A stretch of 64,000 nucleotides of DNA from Sycobia sp. Sy_11 (Eukaryota > Arthropoda > Insecta > Hymenoptera > Epichrysomallidae): assembly GCA_018907035.1 (NCBI GenBank), contig JACCIC010000210.1:619001-683000 (forward strand), written 5' to 3'. Positions 32,831-43,727 of this stretch are shown in pieces. The translations under genes were made by a program, and so were the position numbers. The notes under the pieces are model-generated. The model did not search any database and was not told the DNA's origin. It saw only the letters and a program-made list of their open reading frames with translations. The first letter of the stretch is position 1. Every line of letters begins with the position of its first letter.

Positions 32831-33514
32831 TTAATTATAAATGAAAATACTTGGATAGTTTCATAATCTTAAGAATATTTATTTTGACAACATTGTTTCG
32901 GCTATAAAGTCACTATGAGAGACCGATACAAAGGGTGAAGATTTGATACAAATTCAAGTATATCTTATATACATATATAGATGATAATGGTTTTGATTTA
33001 TAATTTACCTTATATTATTAATACTTTAATTTTTGAATAACATTTTTATTATCTGCAAGAAGTGCGACGCTTTATATCTCCAATGAAAAACGTTTAATAA
33101 AACCTAATATAATTAACATTCTAAAAACCGCTCAAAGTTAACATATTACAAAACTTTTTTCTTGATATGCCTCCTTTTTGTGATAGCATCAAGTAAATGT
33201 AGATTGTCGTATAGAAATGGTAATTCATTACATTTATTCCAAATATTTTCATATAATTATGGGTTTTACTAGTGCACTAACGGCGGTAAGTGGTTTTTGA
33301 TCGGCATAGTAGCACTATCATATTTACATTTCTTTGAAGCAAATCATTAGTCAGTATTGATAATTCATAATAAAGAATATATGATATGCGTAAACAATGT
33401 CTCAATAATTCATAGTAACAAATTAAAATAATAATAATAACAATATAGTTCTTCATAGTATTATAGCGTACTATGCATTTATCTAAGAGCTGCTAAATAC
33501 ACGATATTTTTATA
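32831..33514. other. AT-rich spacer
   Basis: No motif seen on either strand. Confidence 0.55.
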
Positions 33515-33673
33515 GGAGCTTGACGAACCTGTCTATAGAAATGTTATGACTAGACTAGAACACCGCTATGAGAAATGTATCAGCCTTGGAGGAGATTATG
33601 TTGTGAAATAAAAAAAAATTCTTAAAAACGTTGTTTTTCTTGGTCAGGCGGGAAACTGATTAATCCACCCTCG
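33515..33673 (+). mobile_element. mariner 3' end fragment
   Basis: LEHRYEKCISLGGDYVVK and stop at 33555-33611 is a mariner transposase C-terminus. AAAAATTCTTAAAAACGTTG and GGTCAGGCGGGAAACTGATT then lead to a terminal repeat ending CCACCCTCG at 33673, followed by TA. It is the same subfamily as the element at 57049-58260. Everything 5' is lost. Confidence 0.8.
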
Positions 33674-33823
33674 TATATCGTCGTTTCTGTATAAAAACAG
33701 CGAGATCCGAATGTCCGCTTCAAAAAGGTGCTGTTTCACAAACTACTTATTTGCTTCAAATTAAGTTTGCAACATTAATTAAAAGTTCGTGATTTTGAAT
33801 GTACAATATGAAAAGATACGACA

Positions 33824-33824
33824 T

Positions 33825-33875
<51 letters not shown>
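33824..33875. repeat. (TA)n microsatellite
   Basis: About 25 units, 55 bp left of a mariner end. Confidence 0.95.
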
Positions 33876-33879
<4 letters not shown>

Positions 33880-33929
33880 TTACATATGGCTTTTACTGGA
33901 AAATATTGTAATTTCGTGTTCAGGTAATA

Positions 33930-35225
33930 TTGGGCGTACAAATCAGTTTCCGCCGTTCTTTTATAAAGAAATAAGAATTTCTTGTAAAAACAGGTACCAA
34001 AAATGTCATTAACAATGTTGTCCATCACTTTCTACTACTTTCGACCATCTTTCGGGCAGCAAGTGAATACCTCGTCTAAAAAATTGCTCGTCTTTTAAGA
34101 CGATCCACGAATCGACCCATTTCTTCAATTCCTCGTAAGAAGTGAAGTGCTGCTAAGCCAGACCATGAGTCATCGACCGGAATAGGTGGTAGTCTGAAGC
34201 AGTAATGTCTCGTGAATACGGCGGGTGATGCAGGATGTTCCAATTCAGTGATTCTAATGTTTCCTTTAGGATTTTTACAACATGTGTCCGAGCGTTGTCA
34301 TGCTGAAAAATGACTCTATCGTGCCTTATTGCATATTGTAGACGTTTAATCTTCAATACTCAACTAAATTGCATCAGCTGTTGTTCGTAACGTTCCTGGG
34401 TGGTGGTTTGATTGTGTTAGGGTAGTTCGTAATAGATTACTCCAAGCCAATCCAACCAAATTCACAGCATTAGCTTCTTGCCATGAATGTTTGGCTTGGC
34501 CATCGTAGTAGAGGCATGCCCGGGCTTAGCCCATGGCTTCCTACGTTTTGGGTTGTCGTAATGAATCCACTTTTTGATTTCCGTCACGATTCGATGTAGA
34601 AATCCTTTGCGATTTTGCCTTTTGAGCAATTGTTCGCAAATAAATAAGCGACACTCGACGTCTCTTACTTGCAGTTCGTAAGGAACCGAAGATCCTTGCT
34701 TGTGGACCGTACCCAGAATTTTGTGGCGTTGTGAAATAGCTTGCTAAGTCACTCCTAACTCTTGTGCAAGTTCTTCTTGCGTTCGGCACGGATCTTCCTC
34801 CAGTAAAGCTTCCTATTCTGTGTCACCATTCACTTTGGGCCTTCCATTGCGTGTTTTGTCCTCCATGTCAAAATCACCACTTTTAAATTTTTAAAACCAG
34901 TTCCGACAACTTCTCTCACTCAACTCAACATCACCATATGCTTCTATGAGTAGCGGATTCTTCCGCTGCAGATTGCTTTAAATCAAAACAGTAAACTCAA
35001 AATTTAACATCTTAACACATCTTAAAGGAAAGAAGTACACGCATAACTTGACATCATAACACGATAAAAACTAAGTGATGCTAGCAGAAAGTCAGAGGAA
35101 TTAAAAGGTTATACTGTTTCCAGATATCAACATATACTATACGACTTTTTACAGCTGACAATTTCGATGTTATCTGATCGGTGGCACAACTTTTCAAAAC
35201 GGTGGAAACTTATTTGTAGACCTAA
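33930..35225 (-). mobile_element. mariner element with both TIRs (1296 bp)
   Basis: Left end TTGGGCGTACAAATCAGTTT (33930) and right end AAACTTATTTGTAGACCTAA (35225) are imperfect inverted repeats of about 28 bp, each flanked by TA (33928-33929, 35226-35227). Length is that of a full mariner. A transposase pseudogene fills it on the minus strand. Confidence 0.9.
34015..35010 (-). pseudogene. mariner transposase (Mos1-like DD34D), inactivated
   Basis: Reading minus from about 35010: HTH region with RKNPLLIEAYGDVELSE, then EDPCRTQEELAQELGVT, a stop, VPYELQVRDVECRL, KRQNRKGFLHRIVTEIKKWI, ASTTMAKPNIHGKKLML, a stop, YYELP, a stop, then HDRVIFQHDNARTHVVKILK, HHPPYSRDITASDYHLF, a stop, and LLPERWSKVVESDGQHC with terminal stop near 34017. 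HDN and ASD give two catalytic Asp residues 34 apart. The first Asp (normally in VTGDEKW) is absent because that block reads VTEIKKW. At least five in-frame stops. Confidence 0.85.
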
Positions 35226-35236
35226 TAGAATTCGGT

Positions 35237-35503
35237 ATGTCCATATGTCTTGAGGCGAGTTCTACGAAAAAGTACGTGTTTGGTATGGTATGTTGGGATG
35301 ACTCCTACGGGGAGTTTCGTATTCGCACAGTAGGATACGATGTACAGATACATCGGGAGGACTTCTACGAAAAGTTTCCTATTCAGACGGAAAAAGACAA
35401 TATCCAGCTGTTCCGGGGCAACTTCATAGGGGACTTCAGTCTTCGCACGGTAAAATACTATCTAATTTATGACGGGACATCATATTATACCTCCCAAAAA
35501 TGA
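35237..35503 (+). CDS. 88-codon frame with 60-bp (20-residue) tandem repeats, unknown
   Basis: Starts 10 bp outside the mariner right end. Three in-frame units are visible: DDSYGEFRIRTVGYDVQIHR, EDFYEKFPIQTEKDNIQLFR and GNFIGDFSLRTVKYYLIYD. At DNA level the unit is about 60 bp, beginning GA-TTCTACG. A fourth, shorter unit at the left (GAGTTCTACGAAAAAGTACG) is in another frame, so a 17-bp deletion or a purely DNA-level repeat is possible. No signal peptide or known domain. It could be an exon scrap, a satellite unit or an element internal repeat. Listed as CDS only because the frame is open; expression is unproven. Confidence 0.3.
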   Translation: MSICLEASSTKKYVFGMVCWDDSYGEFRIRTVGYDVQIHREDFYEKFPIQTEKDNIQLFRGNFIGDFSLRTVKYYLIYDGTSYYTSQK

Positions 35504-35693
35504 AACTCCCTATATATTTTCGTATTTTAAATAAATGACCGCAATAATTTTGTTAATGGTGTCAACAGAAATTGAAGCAAAAAAAAGATCTGTGTATAAC
35601 ACATTTTAATGAGGACCCTAAGGTAGCACCTTTTTATACGGAAGCGACAATTGATATACGATAAAATGTGTTATTCGCAAACCATTATTTTGC

Positions 35694-35697
<4 letters not shown>

Positions 35698-35745
<48 letters not shown>

Positions 35746-35821
35746 TGTGATGCAGTGAAATAAATTTGAAATATATTTCATTTAATTTAGCTACAGGTTC
35801 GCACGCGCACACACACACACC
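35698..35821. repeat. (TA)n and (CA)n microsatellites
   Basis: (TA)n at 35698-35742 and a short (CG/CA)n at about 35802-35821. Confidence 0.9.
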
Positions 35822-36400
35822 AAAATCTTGATCACCTACTCACCTGGATTATATCACTGGGGAGTTCCGTCGACGAAGAAGTCAAACAAAGGGCGATGCA
35901 AAAAAAAAAAATTGTGAAAGAAAACAAATTTTTTTTGTTGATAGAAATAATAAATTCATCAAATTTTTCCTGTACCTCATTAAGAGACAATCTATAATTG
36001 TACGATATTCACATAAACTTATGTTACTTCATAATTCTACTGCGTCGTACTCTACGTCATTTAAATTGAATTTGTGGGCGGAAATTAAAAATTGCTTCTA
36101 TTTCGACCACATATGTAAATATTTCCACATACGTAAATAAAGCATTACCGATTGTGTGAATAAAGTGATGTTTAAAAGATTTCACCGTCGTCTCCGGTAA
36201 CCCACCAAAATGGGGGGGGGGGTGCAGAGGTGAAAAATGCCAATGAATTTTCGAATTCATTAAGAATTTAGTTCTCTTTTCATGATTTCGATAGATGTAA
36301 TAAATTCGTTCAATAACTTAATTTCCTTATTTGCCCTTACAAAATAAGTTACATTGTCGGAGTAAAAATTGATACATTTACCTCGACGCGCGAAAAATTT
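35822..36400. other. spacer, possibly 3' end of the BEL element
   Basis: Lies downstream (minus sense) of BEL integrase. No copy of the LTR at 38906-39401 is seen, so the 3' LTR is absent or unrecognisable. Contains a run of nine to ten G at about 36212. Confidence 0.45.
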
Positions 36401-36403
36401 ACA

Positions 36404-36962
36404 TTATGCGGCAATAAAAGCGTTTGTGGTGAGATCCAATACTAACTCAATGCGGCAGGCCTTCATGGCGAAGCAAACAAAAATTCCACAATAGTCGACG
36501 CCGACATTCGAAAATGGACACGACGGAGTAACGCGATCATGTGGAAGGTTATCCATAATATATGTATGAATTACTGATTTTACGAAAGCATATGACACAT
36601 TTTCTAATGACTTGTTTTACGGCACTTTTACCTGAGGCAGGCCAATAATTTTCTCGAATTGCATATAATGTAGCTTAAGTACCGCCGTGTAAAATTTATT
36701 TCTGTCTAATAAAAATAAGGAGGTAACATGATAATTCTTTGGGATAAGAATCGGATGCTTATTATCATAAGATAAACTAGAATGTATCAAGCGACCACCT
36801 ACTCGAATTAGACCATCTTTATCAAGAAATGGATTTAGCGTAATTAGCACACTCGATTTCGACACTGGTTTATTCTTTCTTAGATGCGGTAACTCTACTT
36901 GGAAACATTCCTCTTGTATTAACTTGATAATTTCAGTCGTCGATTGATTTAATTCACTTATA
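36404..36962 (-). pseudogene. BEL/Pao integrase
   Basis: 36865-36617: SVLITLNPFLDKDGLIRVGG, RLIHSSLSYDNKHPILIPK, the conserved BEL segment before the H2C2 domain. 36598-36404: MDNLPHDRVTPSCPFSNVGV then DYCGIF, with the first catalytic Asp in the GVDYxGxF block that separates BEL from Gypsy integrases. The rest of the core is lost. A deletion or shift separates the two segments at about 36600-36620. Confidence 0.8.
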
Positions 36963-37129
36963 TTTCAATTTCCCTTGTGCTTTGTTGATTTGCCGCGGAT
37001 ATTGTTTAGAAACCGGAAATAATACGCGAGGACTCGTATTAATTTATTTATAGACGAATATTCTGTAAGAAGGTGATTTAAAGGGTGTATATTAATTTCG
37101 GTTTTAAGAGCATTTGTCGGTTTTAATTC

Positions 37130-37565
37130 AGGTAGCTCGGCGATTTCCAATTGAGTACTCGGCCAATACGCATTGGGTTTGCTGCGCCAGTCGAACCCAA
37201 ATACTCATGTTTTACTTTTTAAAAAAATCTAATGGTGTTTAAAGTTTTTCACGCGTGAGGTTGAGTTTTTATCCACTGCACGGTAATATTTGAATCCGAC
37301 CATAAGTAAACATTATCTTAATAAATTAGTTTACAATGTGCTCTTAAAATTAGTTTACAATGTGCTGAAAGATCAGTTTTTAATAATCGCGATAGCAATA
37401 ATGCAGCACATAATTCTAATTTCGGTAAGGAAATGGATTCCAACAGAGCTAGGCGATTTTTAGAACATAAGATTTACTGATATTTTGCCATTTTCGTCTT
37501 GATATCTGACATATTACGCATGATTCTGTCGCTTGTACCGCAGCAAAAGCGTGGTTCTTCTGATT
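37130..37565 (-). pseudogene. BEL/Pao RNase H
   Basis: Minus strand: DIKTKMAKYQ, a stop, CSKNRLALLESISLPKLELC, AALLLSRLLKTDLS, then VYLWSDSNITVQWIKTQPH. LPKLELCAA and WSDS are conserved blocks of BEL RNase H. A 24-bp tandem duplication (unit containing AATTAGTTTACAATGTGCT, 37324-37371) lies between them and adds AHCKLI twice. Reverse transcriptase, which should precede, is missing between this and gag. Confidence 0.75.
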
Positions 37566-37586
37566 TATCTTACACGCAGGTGTCGC

Positions 37587-38434
37587 CTAATTGTATTTAT
37601 TGGCTACTTCATTTGATTTAAGCACATTAATTGTAACTGGATTAGATTTCATTATGTAATTTGTAATATTTGACGCATTCAGTACGGTTGTTTGTAGAAT
37701 CAAACATTTATTTTCAACAAGTTCTAAAAGTGTGGCGAGAGCTGGCATCCCGTTACCGGTTAGAGATCGCTCTTTCATTTGAATATACATAGAAGTGAAT
37801 CCCATGCACTGGAGACAGTTCCATAAGTGTTTTTATATGCCTTTGAACAATAATACGAGGATTATCAAAACGTTTCTTTAATAGGTCCCACGCTATTTTA
37901 AGTTATCCGAGAAAGTTTCCAAAGACTCTATGGCTACAGCTGCTTCGTCTTTTAAACAAGAACGCAAGTAATGTAATTTCTGGGTATTCGGCAAATTTTA
38001 ATAATCGTGGACCATAGTATGAAACGTATCGCGAAACTCTAACCATTTTTCAAAATGACCATTAAACGTTTTCAGTTCTATTCGAGGTAACCGTAAATAA
38101 TTGTCTGCTTTTCTCGCAACAGCCGGCGTACATTCGCATTGAGTATTCGTAGGATTCAACAACTGCTTGGGCACCGCGTTCGTAGATTCCGATTTTAATA
38201 AATTTCGCGCGCGCGTTATTCCAGTATAATACATCGATTCAAATTCATATAATTCCGTATCATTTACTACGATAAAACATTCAGTTTCTTGATGTATAGA
38301 TTCAAATTGTTCGAACACGCTGATTATTGGGATTGATTATTGGGATCATTTAAATAATTGGAGAATCTTGTCAACTTATCCTTTAAGGATGCTCTATTTC
38401 TTTTTAACTTATTTACTGTTTCGGTTTCACTCAT
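37587..38434 (-). pseudogene. BEL/Pao gag
   Basis: The start codon is at 38434-38432: MSETETVNKLKRNRASLKDK then LTRFSNYLNDPNN, the usual N-terminal helix of BEL gag, before a stop near 38325. 38318-37998 continues FEQFESIHQETECFIVVND and LRLPRIELKTFNGHFEKWLE, FRDTFHTMVHDY (DUF1759-type). 37805-37587 has MPALATLLELVENKCLILQT, the later gag block. Gag assembles the particle. A stop early in the gene and a break at 37810-37998 disable it. Confidence 0.8.
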
Positions 38435-38905
38435 TTTTAGACGCGATGTTGAAATATGTGGTCGAATATAGCAATAAAAAGGTACGGGGAATTGACGGAT
38501 TAGGAGATTTACTGACTTTTACAATACAACTTGGTGCTAGCTGGATCCCTTTACTGCCTTGGTGCCGCTGACATGGAGTTCATCTCATTGGTAGTATTTG
38601 TGGTCGATATTTTTGATATTCTTGATGGCACGTGATGATTAGATATAGTGTAAACAGGAACTGTATCTATTTTCCAGGTCACTTTCTCTTTATTTAGGCT
38701 GATTATAGGTGAATTGTTTGATGTCGCTCGTACACTGAATTTAATTGATTTTATTTACGATTTATTCAATTGAATGATGTATCTCTGTTTCGACTTACTC
38801 GGTTGATTTACTTACTTATCGATTTTGATATTCTTCACTTGTGTAAGTAATTTATTTGATTCAAAATTTAATACTCAGTCTGAACTATCCGGCTCTAAGG
38901 GCCAA
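38435..38905 (-). other. BEL untranslated leader with primer-binding region
   Basis: Between LTR and gag start. Directly after the LTR end (minus sense) comes TTGGCCCTTAGAGCCGGATA, in the position of a tRNA primer-binding site; I cannot say which tRNA. Confidence 0.45.
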
Positions 38906-39401
38906 TGTTAGGGCCGTGCAAGAACTGTGACGTCGACTCGATCGGCACACACTCATACGGTGTGAGGAAGGTATTTAGTCAGATTCAGTTATTTATTGGA
39001 TTCGGATAGTAACTTCAGGATATGAGTACACAAGATAATACACTGTAGATGGGTTTGATTTGATTTATTAAAGATTTAATTTAAACAACTTCTGGAGAGG
39101 AAGCTCTCGAGCGACAGTCCAAACACAACTCCTCGATCCTATTCGTTCGCATTTACATGTAGCTAAATAATGGATATTTCTGTCGGCCTATAGAAATTTA
39201 AGGTTGCGCTGATTGGCTAACTGAAAGTAGAGGGATGTGTTTCAAGTTATTTATTGAAAATAACAAAGGGAGGGTCGTGCGCTTAGTCTAGACATACAAA
39301 CATCATATACCTGCTTACGGTCGTGTACAAACAGGTTGGTGCGCGATTGGGGAGTCCCCGTCATTGATATGGTTAGGCGTAAAGTCTAATGAGACCGAAC
39401 A
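38906..39401 (-). mobile_element. BEL/Pao 5' LTR (about 496 bp)
   Basis: On the plus strand it runs from TGTTAGGGCCGTGCAAGAAC to AGACCGAACA, giving TGTT...AACA ends. It abuts the leader described above on the gag side. ATTTAAATTAAATC near 39070 and TATTTATTGAAAAT near 39250 are AT-rich elements; no clear TATA box. Confidence 0.55.
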
Positions 39402-39870
39402 ATAACTTTCACATTATTATCAATTTGTGAAGTAAATAATCGTTGGTTCAATAAAATACCGAACATAATAGTTATTATAAAAAAATATATTATACGAGTT
39501 GCGCACCTGAAGATTCTTCGCAAAACGACAGCAGGAAAGTGTATCGGGCCCGCAATTTAAATAGTTTTTAGTTAAACGTAAATCTTTATCTTTTATAATC
39601 GTACGATCAATTGGTTTTCATTTCATTAGAGCCACTAGGTACCGGTTAATTCATATACTATAAATAGAATCGTGATTCTAGGATTTCAAGTGAATAAAAA
39701 TAATTGTTGCATGCATGCGTTTACTTGTGTGTGTCAACATTAATTTGTGCGGGGACTACACATATTACTCGATAATATTACTTAGTTTGTGTACGTCAGC
39801 ATTACTACATATATTGTGCATGTACATAAGTATACCGCAGTAGAATATTGTAATTTAAATTTCACATTAT
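39402..39870. other. spacer
   Basis: No motif recognised. Confidence 0.5.
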
Positions 39871-39872
39871 AC

Positions 39873-40440
39873 ACGAGGTCAGACAATTAAGTCATGTCAC
39901 GAGATTTTATTTCTCGGCCTGTGGTAACACTGCGAACATGTAATTCCGCCACTATAATAGTAGATACCTACTGTTTCGATTAAGGCCTTTACAACCCGGG
40001 TACGATCATTTCTTGGCCATCTGTTTAGTATTTTGTAACATCGTGCAAGTCGTGCATGTCACGAAAATGAAACAAGGAAATTTAGAGCAACGGTACGCGA
40101 TAATATTTTGTGCGAATCTCGGCGAAACCGCGACCAAAACTTATGAAAAAGTTTTTAAAATGTATTGTAGTGATGCCCTCAGTTATAGTCAGGTGGCATA
40201 CTGATTTTAAAAAAGGCCATAAAAGCATCAAAAATAAGGCGCGAAGCGGAAAGTCAATTCAAGTGCGAACCGATGCGAATGCGCAGTGCATCCGCGCCCT
40301 TGTTTATCAAGACCGGTGTTAAACCATTCGAATGTTGACTGATTAGCTGAATATTAACCGTTAGAAAGATTTTAACCGGAGATTTCATCATGAAATAGCT
40401 GGCAAGATTGGCGCTGATACCTTGTGTGCCAGATGGGCAT
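39873..40440 (+). pseudogene. mariner 5' half (third subfamily)
   Basis: After TA, CACGAGGTCAGACAATTAAG looks like a mariner 5' terminal repeat. The transposase starts at 40069: MKQGNLEQRYAIIFCANLGE, TATKTYEKVFKMYCSDALSY, SQV, then shifts by one base into RWHTDFKKGHKSIKNKARSG and VRTDANAQCIRALVYQDRC. This is the paired helix-turn-helix DNA-binding half; the sequence stops being mariner at about LCARWAC (40430), joined to Gypsy copy B. The catalytic half is absent. Confidence 0.75.
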
Positions 40441-40645
40441 GTGTATGAACGTCGCGACGTCTCGCATGCGAGCTTGTTTTGTCTGCGCTTGCTACGAGTT
40501 TTCCGCTGCCTTTATATGGAGATCAGGTAACTTCTCCGTGCGCTCTTTCCAATGCTGTAACAGCCTCTTCTTGCGTTAAAGGTGTGCGCTGCTCTTTCTG
40601 GCGACGATGTGTGCTAAGAGTTGAGAGGTAACGGCCTATTTTGAA
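40441..40645 (-). mobile_element. Gypsy copy B: LTR-side remnant
   Basis: GC-richer block between the truncated mariner and the integrase end. Homology with copy A begins at GAAGGCCG near 40650. To its left the two copies differ, and the 26404-26469 hairpin of copy A is not found here. Confidence 0.4.
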
Positions 40646-41345
40646 GAAGGCCGAACATCCGCCAATCGAGTCTTGCACGAATGCATTGTACGTGAATATT
40701 AGTTCCGTGATGTGCGCATCCCAAGCGATATGAGATTCCCAATGAAGGCGATTATCGCAGTCTTGAGAGTCCTATTCACAATCTCTATTGGATTGGCTAG
40801 AGCGTGATAAGGAGGTATTGTTGAATGGGCTTCCTCATGCTCCAAGAGGAATTTATTGATGATTTTCTTGCGAAATTCGTTGCCACTGTCCGATAGGAAA
40901 ATCTGGGGCTTACGAAAGCGTAAAAATAAGCAATCTTTCAACTAACGCCGAATCGTTTGCACATTCCGCATGGAGTGAATAGATCCATGAAGATGAATAA
41001 GTATTCGTATCATCGGGTAGATCGTAAAAACGGACCCATCACGTCTCCAGCTACTACTGCCCAAAGGCGATTGACCGTTCAATGGCCCATCAGGCGAGCT
41101 GGTGCAACCTGCTGTACCTTACATTGCTGACACACAGTGCAATCATAGACGAATGGAATAACATTTTAATACGACGATAATACGGTTATATGTCTTATTG
41201 CGTCCGAAATGACCGGCTGTGGGCTCCTCATGACATTCAGGAAGAACGTTACGGTGATCTTCTTTAGGCACGACTAAATGATAGCTCACCACTTTCTTAT
41301 GAAGGTGCATAATAATCACTCTAATCTTCTCCCGCGGAATCAATT
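40646..41345 (-). pseudogene. Gypsy copy B: integrase
   Basis: 41343-41143: VVPKEDHRNVLPECHEEPTA then GHFGRNKTYNRI, the H2C2 domain. The core reads VVAGDVMGPFLRST near 41050, with the first catalytic Asp. 40941-40699: FLSDSGNEFRKKIINKFLL, HSTIPPYHALANPIEIVNRT, LKTAI, with the second Asp (SDSGNEF) and the Glu (PIE) present. A deletion between about 40930 and 41000 shortens the core. All three catalytic residues can be pointed to, but in different frames. Confidence 0.85.
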
Positions 41346-41600
41346 TTTGTATTACCGGGAATATATTATGGTTTATGAGAGCGAGCTGCTTATAGTCCGT
41401 TCATGACTCTTCGAATCGTCGATCGCATTTTATTCATAGGTCAGCTATTTACATCTTGTTGACCGATGTGATGCCTGCTCCCTCCAGGCCCTTGGTACCG
41501 GCGGTGGCAAAGAGCCAAGGAAATTGGCTCGCCAATCGACCAAGGAAGCCTACTGTGGTCAGAATATTCTTCACTTTCCAAGTACTGGAGATTGTATGTA
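41346..41600 (-). other. Gypsy copy B: deletion junction between gag and integrase
   Basis: No RT, RNase H or protease is found; the region passes from the integrase N-terminus to gag within 300 bp. The block GATGTGATGCCTGCTCCCTC, CCAGGCCCTTGGTACCG matches copy A near 28815-28850 (gag). Confidence 0.6.
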
Positions 41601-42300
41601 TCTTGGAATTTGACGCGATTACGTCGTGGAATTTAATGCTGCTGCTGCATGTTGACTAAATTTATGCGCAGCTCTTGTAAACCTTTTTGCAGGCTTTGAT
41701 TAATGGTGCTTTGTTGCACCATCCAGGTCTGCAGCATTTTCTGCATGTTCCTTACTTCAGGGTAAATTTCCTGGTTGCGAGCGAAAATATCAACCTGAAT
41801 TGATAGTCTCGCACGCAAGTTGTTAATCTGGCTGCTTAGCGCATGAAATGCGACTTGCGCCTATTGAGTACCATCCGTGACAGAAGTGTTAGCGAGCGTA
41901 GCTACGCTCATTGTGGACACCTTAATCAGTGATTTTTAGTCCGTGCTGCATGCAAGCGGTACGGGTGTATTTATTTCTGCCAAATTAAAATCAAACAGAT
42001 TTTGTAACTGTTGATGGGCGATTGCTGCATTACGCCTCTCACCTCCGCTCGGATTAACTTTCTGAACTTGATGTATATCAGCTTGCTTAGCATATCTCGC
42101 TTCTATGTTGTTTAAAATAAATGTTTTAGTTTCATCGCGCATTGTCGAGGTAACGATGATTTTGAACAACTTTTTATCTCTTCGCGCCTGTATTTTGGTG
42201 ACTTCCTTCTCGTCTTCGCACTCTACAAAACCTTCTGGGCTAAGTGCCTGCCAGTCTGCGGTATAGTCTGGTACTTCTTTCAAATAAGGAACCATTATAT
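41601..42300 (-). pseudogene. Gypsy copy B: gag
   Basis: 42295-41936: VPYLKEVPDYTADWQALSPE, GFVECEDEKEVTKIQARRDK, KLFKIIVTSTMRDETKTFIL, homologous to copy A 29600-29300. 41818-41633: IYPEVRNMQKMLQTWMVQQS then QSLQKGLQELRI, the Gln-rich coiled segment equivalent to copy A 29200-29000. The true start (DDFDDCLH region near 42360) is out of frame. Confidence 0.75.
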
Positions 42301-42775
42301 TTTAGTTCCAACTTCGTCGCTATGATGTCTCTCTCCTCTTAGGAGACTGTGGAGACAGTCATCAAAATCGCTTGGAGGATTTACAGTCACTATCAGTTAT
42401 CAGATTAATTTTTATTCTCATATGGAAGAGGAGAAAAAATATTTTTACTTGTAAAGTAAAATAAAGCACGACAAAATTATATTTATTTAATGAAAAAAAA
42501 TTTCCCGATAAGATTTCTAAACAGCAAAAAAAGAATAAAAAAAACAACAGAAAAAAATCTAATTAAATACACAACTCATTAATTCAACAATTGAGGAGAA
42601 AAAAATTTTTATTATTAATTAATTCATTAATTTATGGTGTTTAAATCGTGGCATTTAACGTCTGTTTCAAAAGATCAACGACAACTGAATCTTTGTTCAC
42701 AATGCAAATAAACAGAAGAAAAAAAAAGAAATTGCTTAAGTTTATTATTTAATTATCTTTTCTTAATTGAACAGT
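42301..42775. other. AT-rich leader/spacer
   Basis: A-rich like the region upstream of gag in copy A; no frame. Confidence 0.5.
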
Positions 42776-42779
42776 GATA

Positions 42780-43130
42780 ATTATATTACATGGAGATATT
42801 AGATGGAGCTAGTACTGATCAAACATGATTTGTGGCATGTAATAATAAAAGAAGTGCCAGTACCAATGACAGAGCCATGGAAAAATGAGATTACAAAGAC
42901 CGTACGATAATTGGACATTTACCACAAACGCCGCAACTTATCCATATAAGGGAGAGCAAAACTGCTAGAAAAATTCGATAGCATTACTAGAGTACCATCA
43001 AAAGGGGTAGCTTAATAGTACAATTTTTCTATTAAAACTACTAAAAAAATTATGCAGTTTGCTGCTAGAAGAGGGTGGAAATACAGAGAATCATATCACA
43101 GAAATGTAGAATTAAAAAGTAAATTATCGG
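42780..43130 (+). pseudogene. possible Copia-type gag scrap
   Basis: In changing frames: LIKHDLWHVIIKEVPVPM, WKNEITKT, LIHIRESKTARKI, KRGSLIVQFF. The order DLW, a W-(K)-x-D/E block, HIxxxxTAxxx and a KGS...QFF block resembles UBN2/Copia gag. Several stops. No pol follows: the sequence ends at a (CA)n tract. Confidence 0.4.
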
Positions 43131-43176
43131 TACAAAAAGAAGTAATAAAGGAAAACTTAACGAATACAGAAGATGC

Positions 43177-43177
43177 A

Positions 43178-43216
<39 letters not shown>
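43177..43216 (+). repeat. (AC)n microsatellite
   Basis: About 19 AC units. Confidence 0.95.
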
Positions 43217-43219
<3 letters not shown>

Positions 43220-43364
43220 AATGATAATAAAACTAGTTACAGACAAGAAATAGCGAAAAGATATTCTTTTTTTAAACGTAATAAAATGCCATTTGTTTTA
43301 ATATTTTATTGTTAAAAACGTCCGAGATATCATCCCTAGCAAGGGCGTTTTAATCGCTCGTTCC

Positions 43365-43727
43365 TTGCGACAAGCTTACGGGGGTACTCAGACGACGGTG
43401 GTGTCTGTACGATATAGCCACGCAGCTGAGTTACTACGTGCAGGGCATGTTCGAATCGGATGGGTCAGCTGCAGAGCTCGAAAAAAAACAGAAATAAAGC
43501 GCTGCTTCAGGTGTTGGCAGATTGGCCATTTAGCGGCCGTGGGCTTGGGCCCTGACAGAACTAAACTTTGCAGGCACTTCGGTGGAAAAGAACATCTATC
43601 GAAGCTGTGTGTAAACGAGCCCTGCTATTTACTCTGTAAATGTAAAGGAAAAAAGGAGATTAACCATCCAGCATACAGCTATAAGTGCCCGATCACTGTG
43701 GAGTTTTTAAACAGACATAAAACATGA
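43365..43727 (+). pseudogene. R1-clade LINE ORF1, C-terminal part
   Basis: 5'-truncated gag-like protein. VSVRYSHAAELLRAGHVRIG and WVSCRARKKTEIKRCFRCWQ lead into zinc knuckles: CFRCWQIGHLAAV (last Cys is Val), CRHFGGKEHLSKLC (second Cys is Phe) and a Cys-rich end CYLLCKCKGKKE. ORF1 proteins bind element RNA. The Met at 43365 is merely the first in the frame; homology begins upstream or at the truncation. Its TGA (43725-43727) overlaps the ORF2 start, ATGA. Confidence 0.8.
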
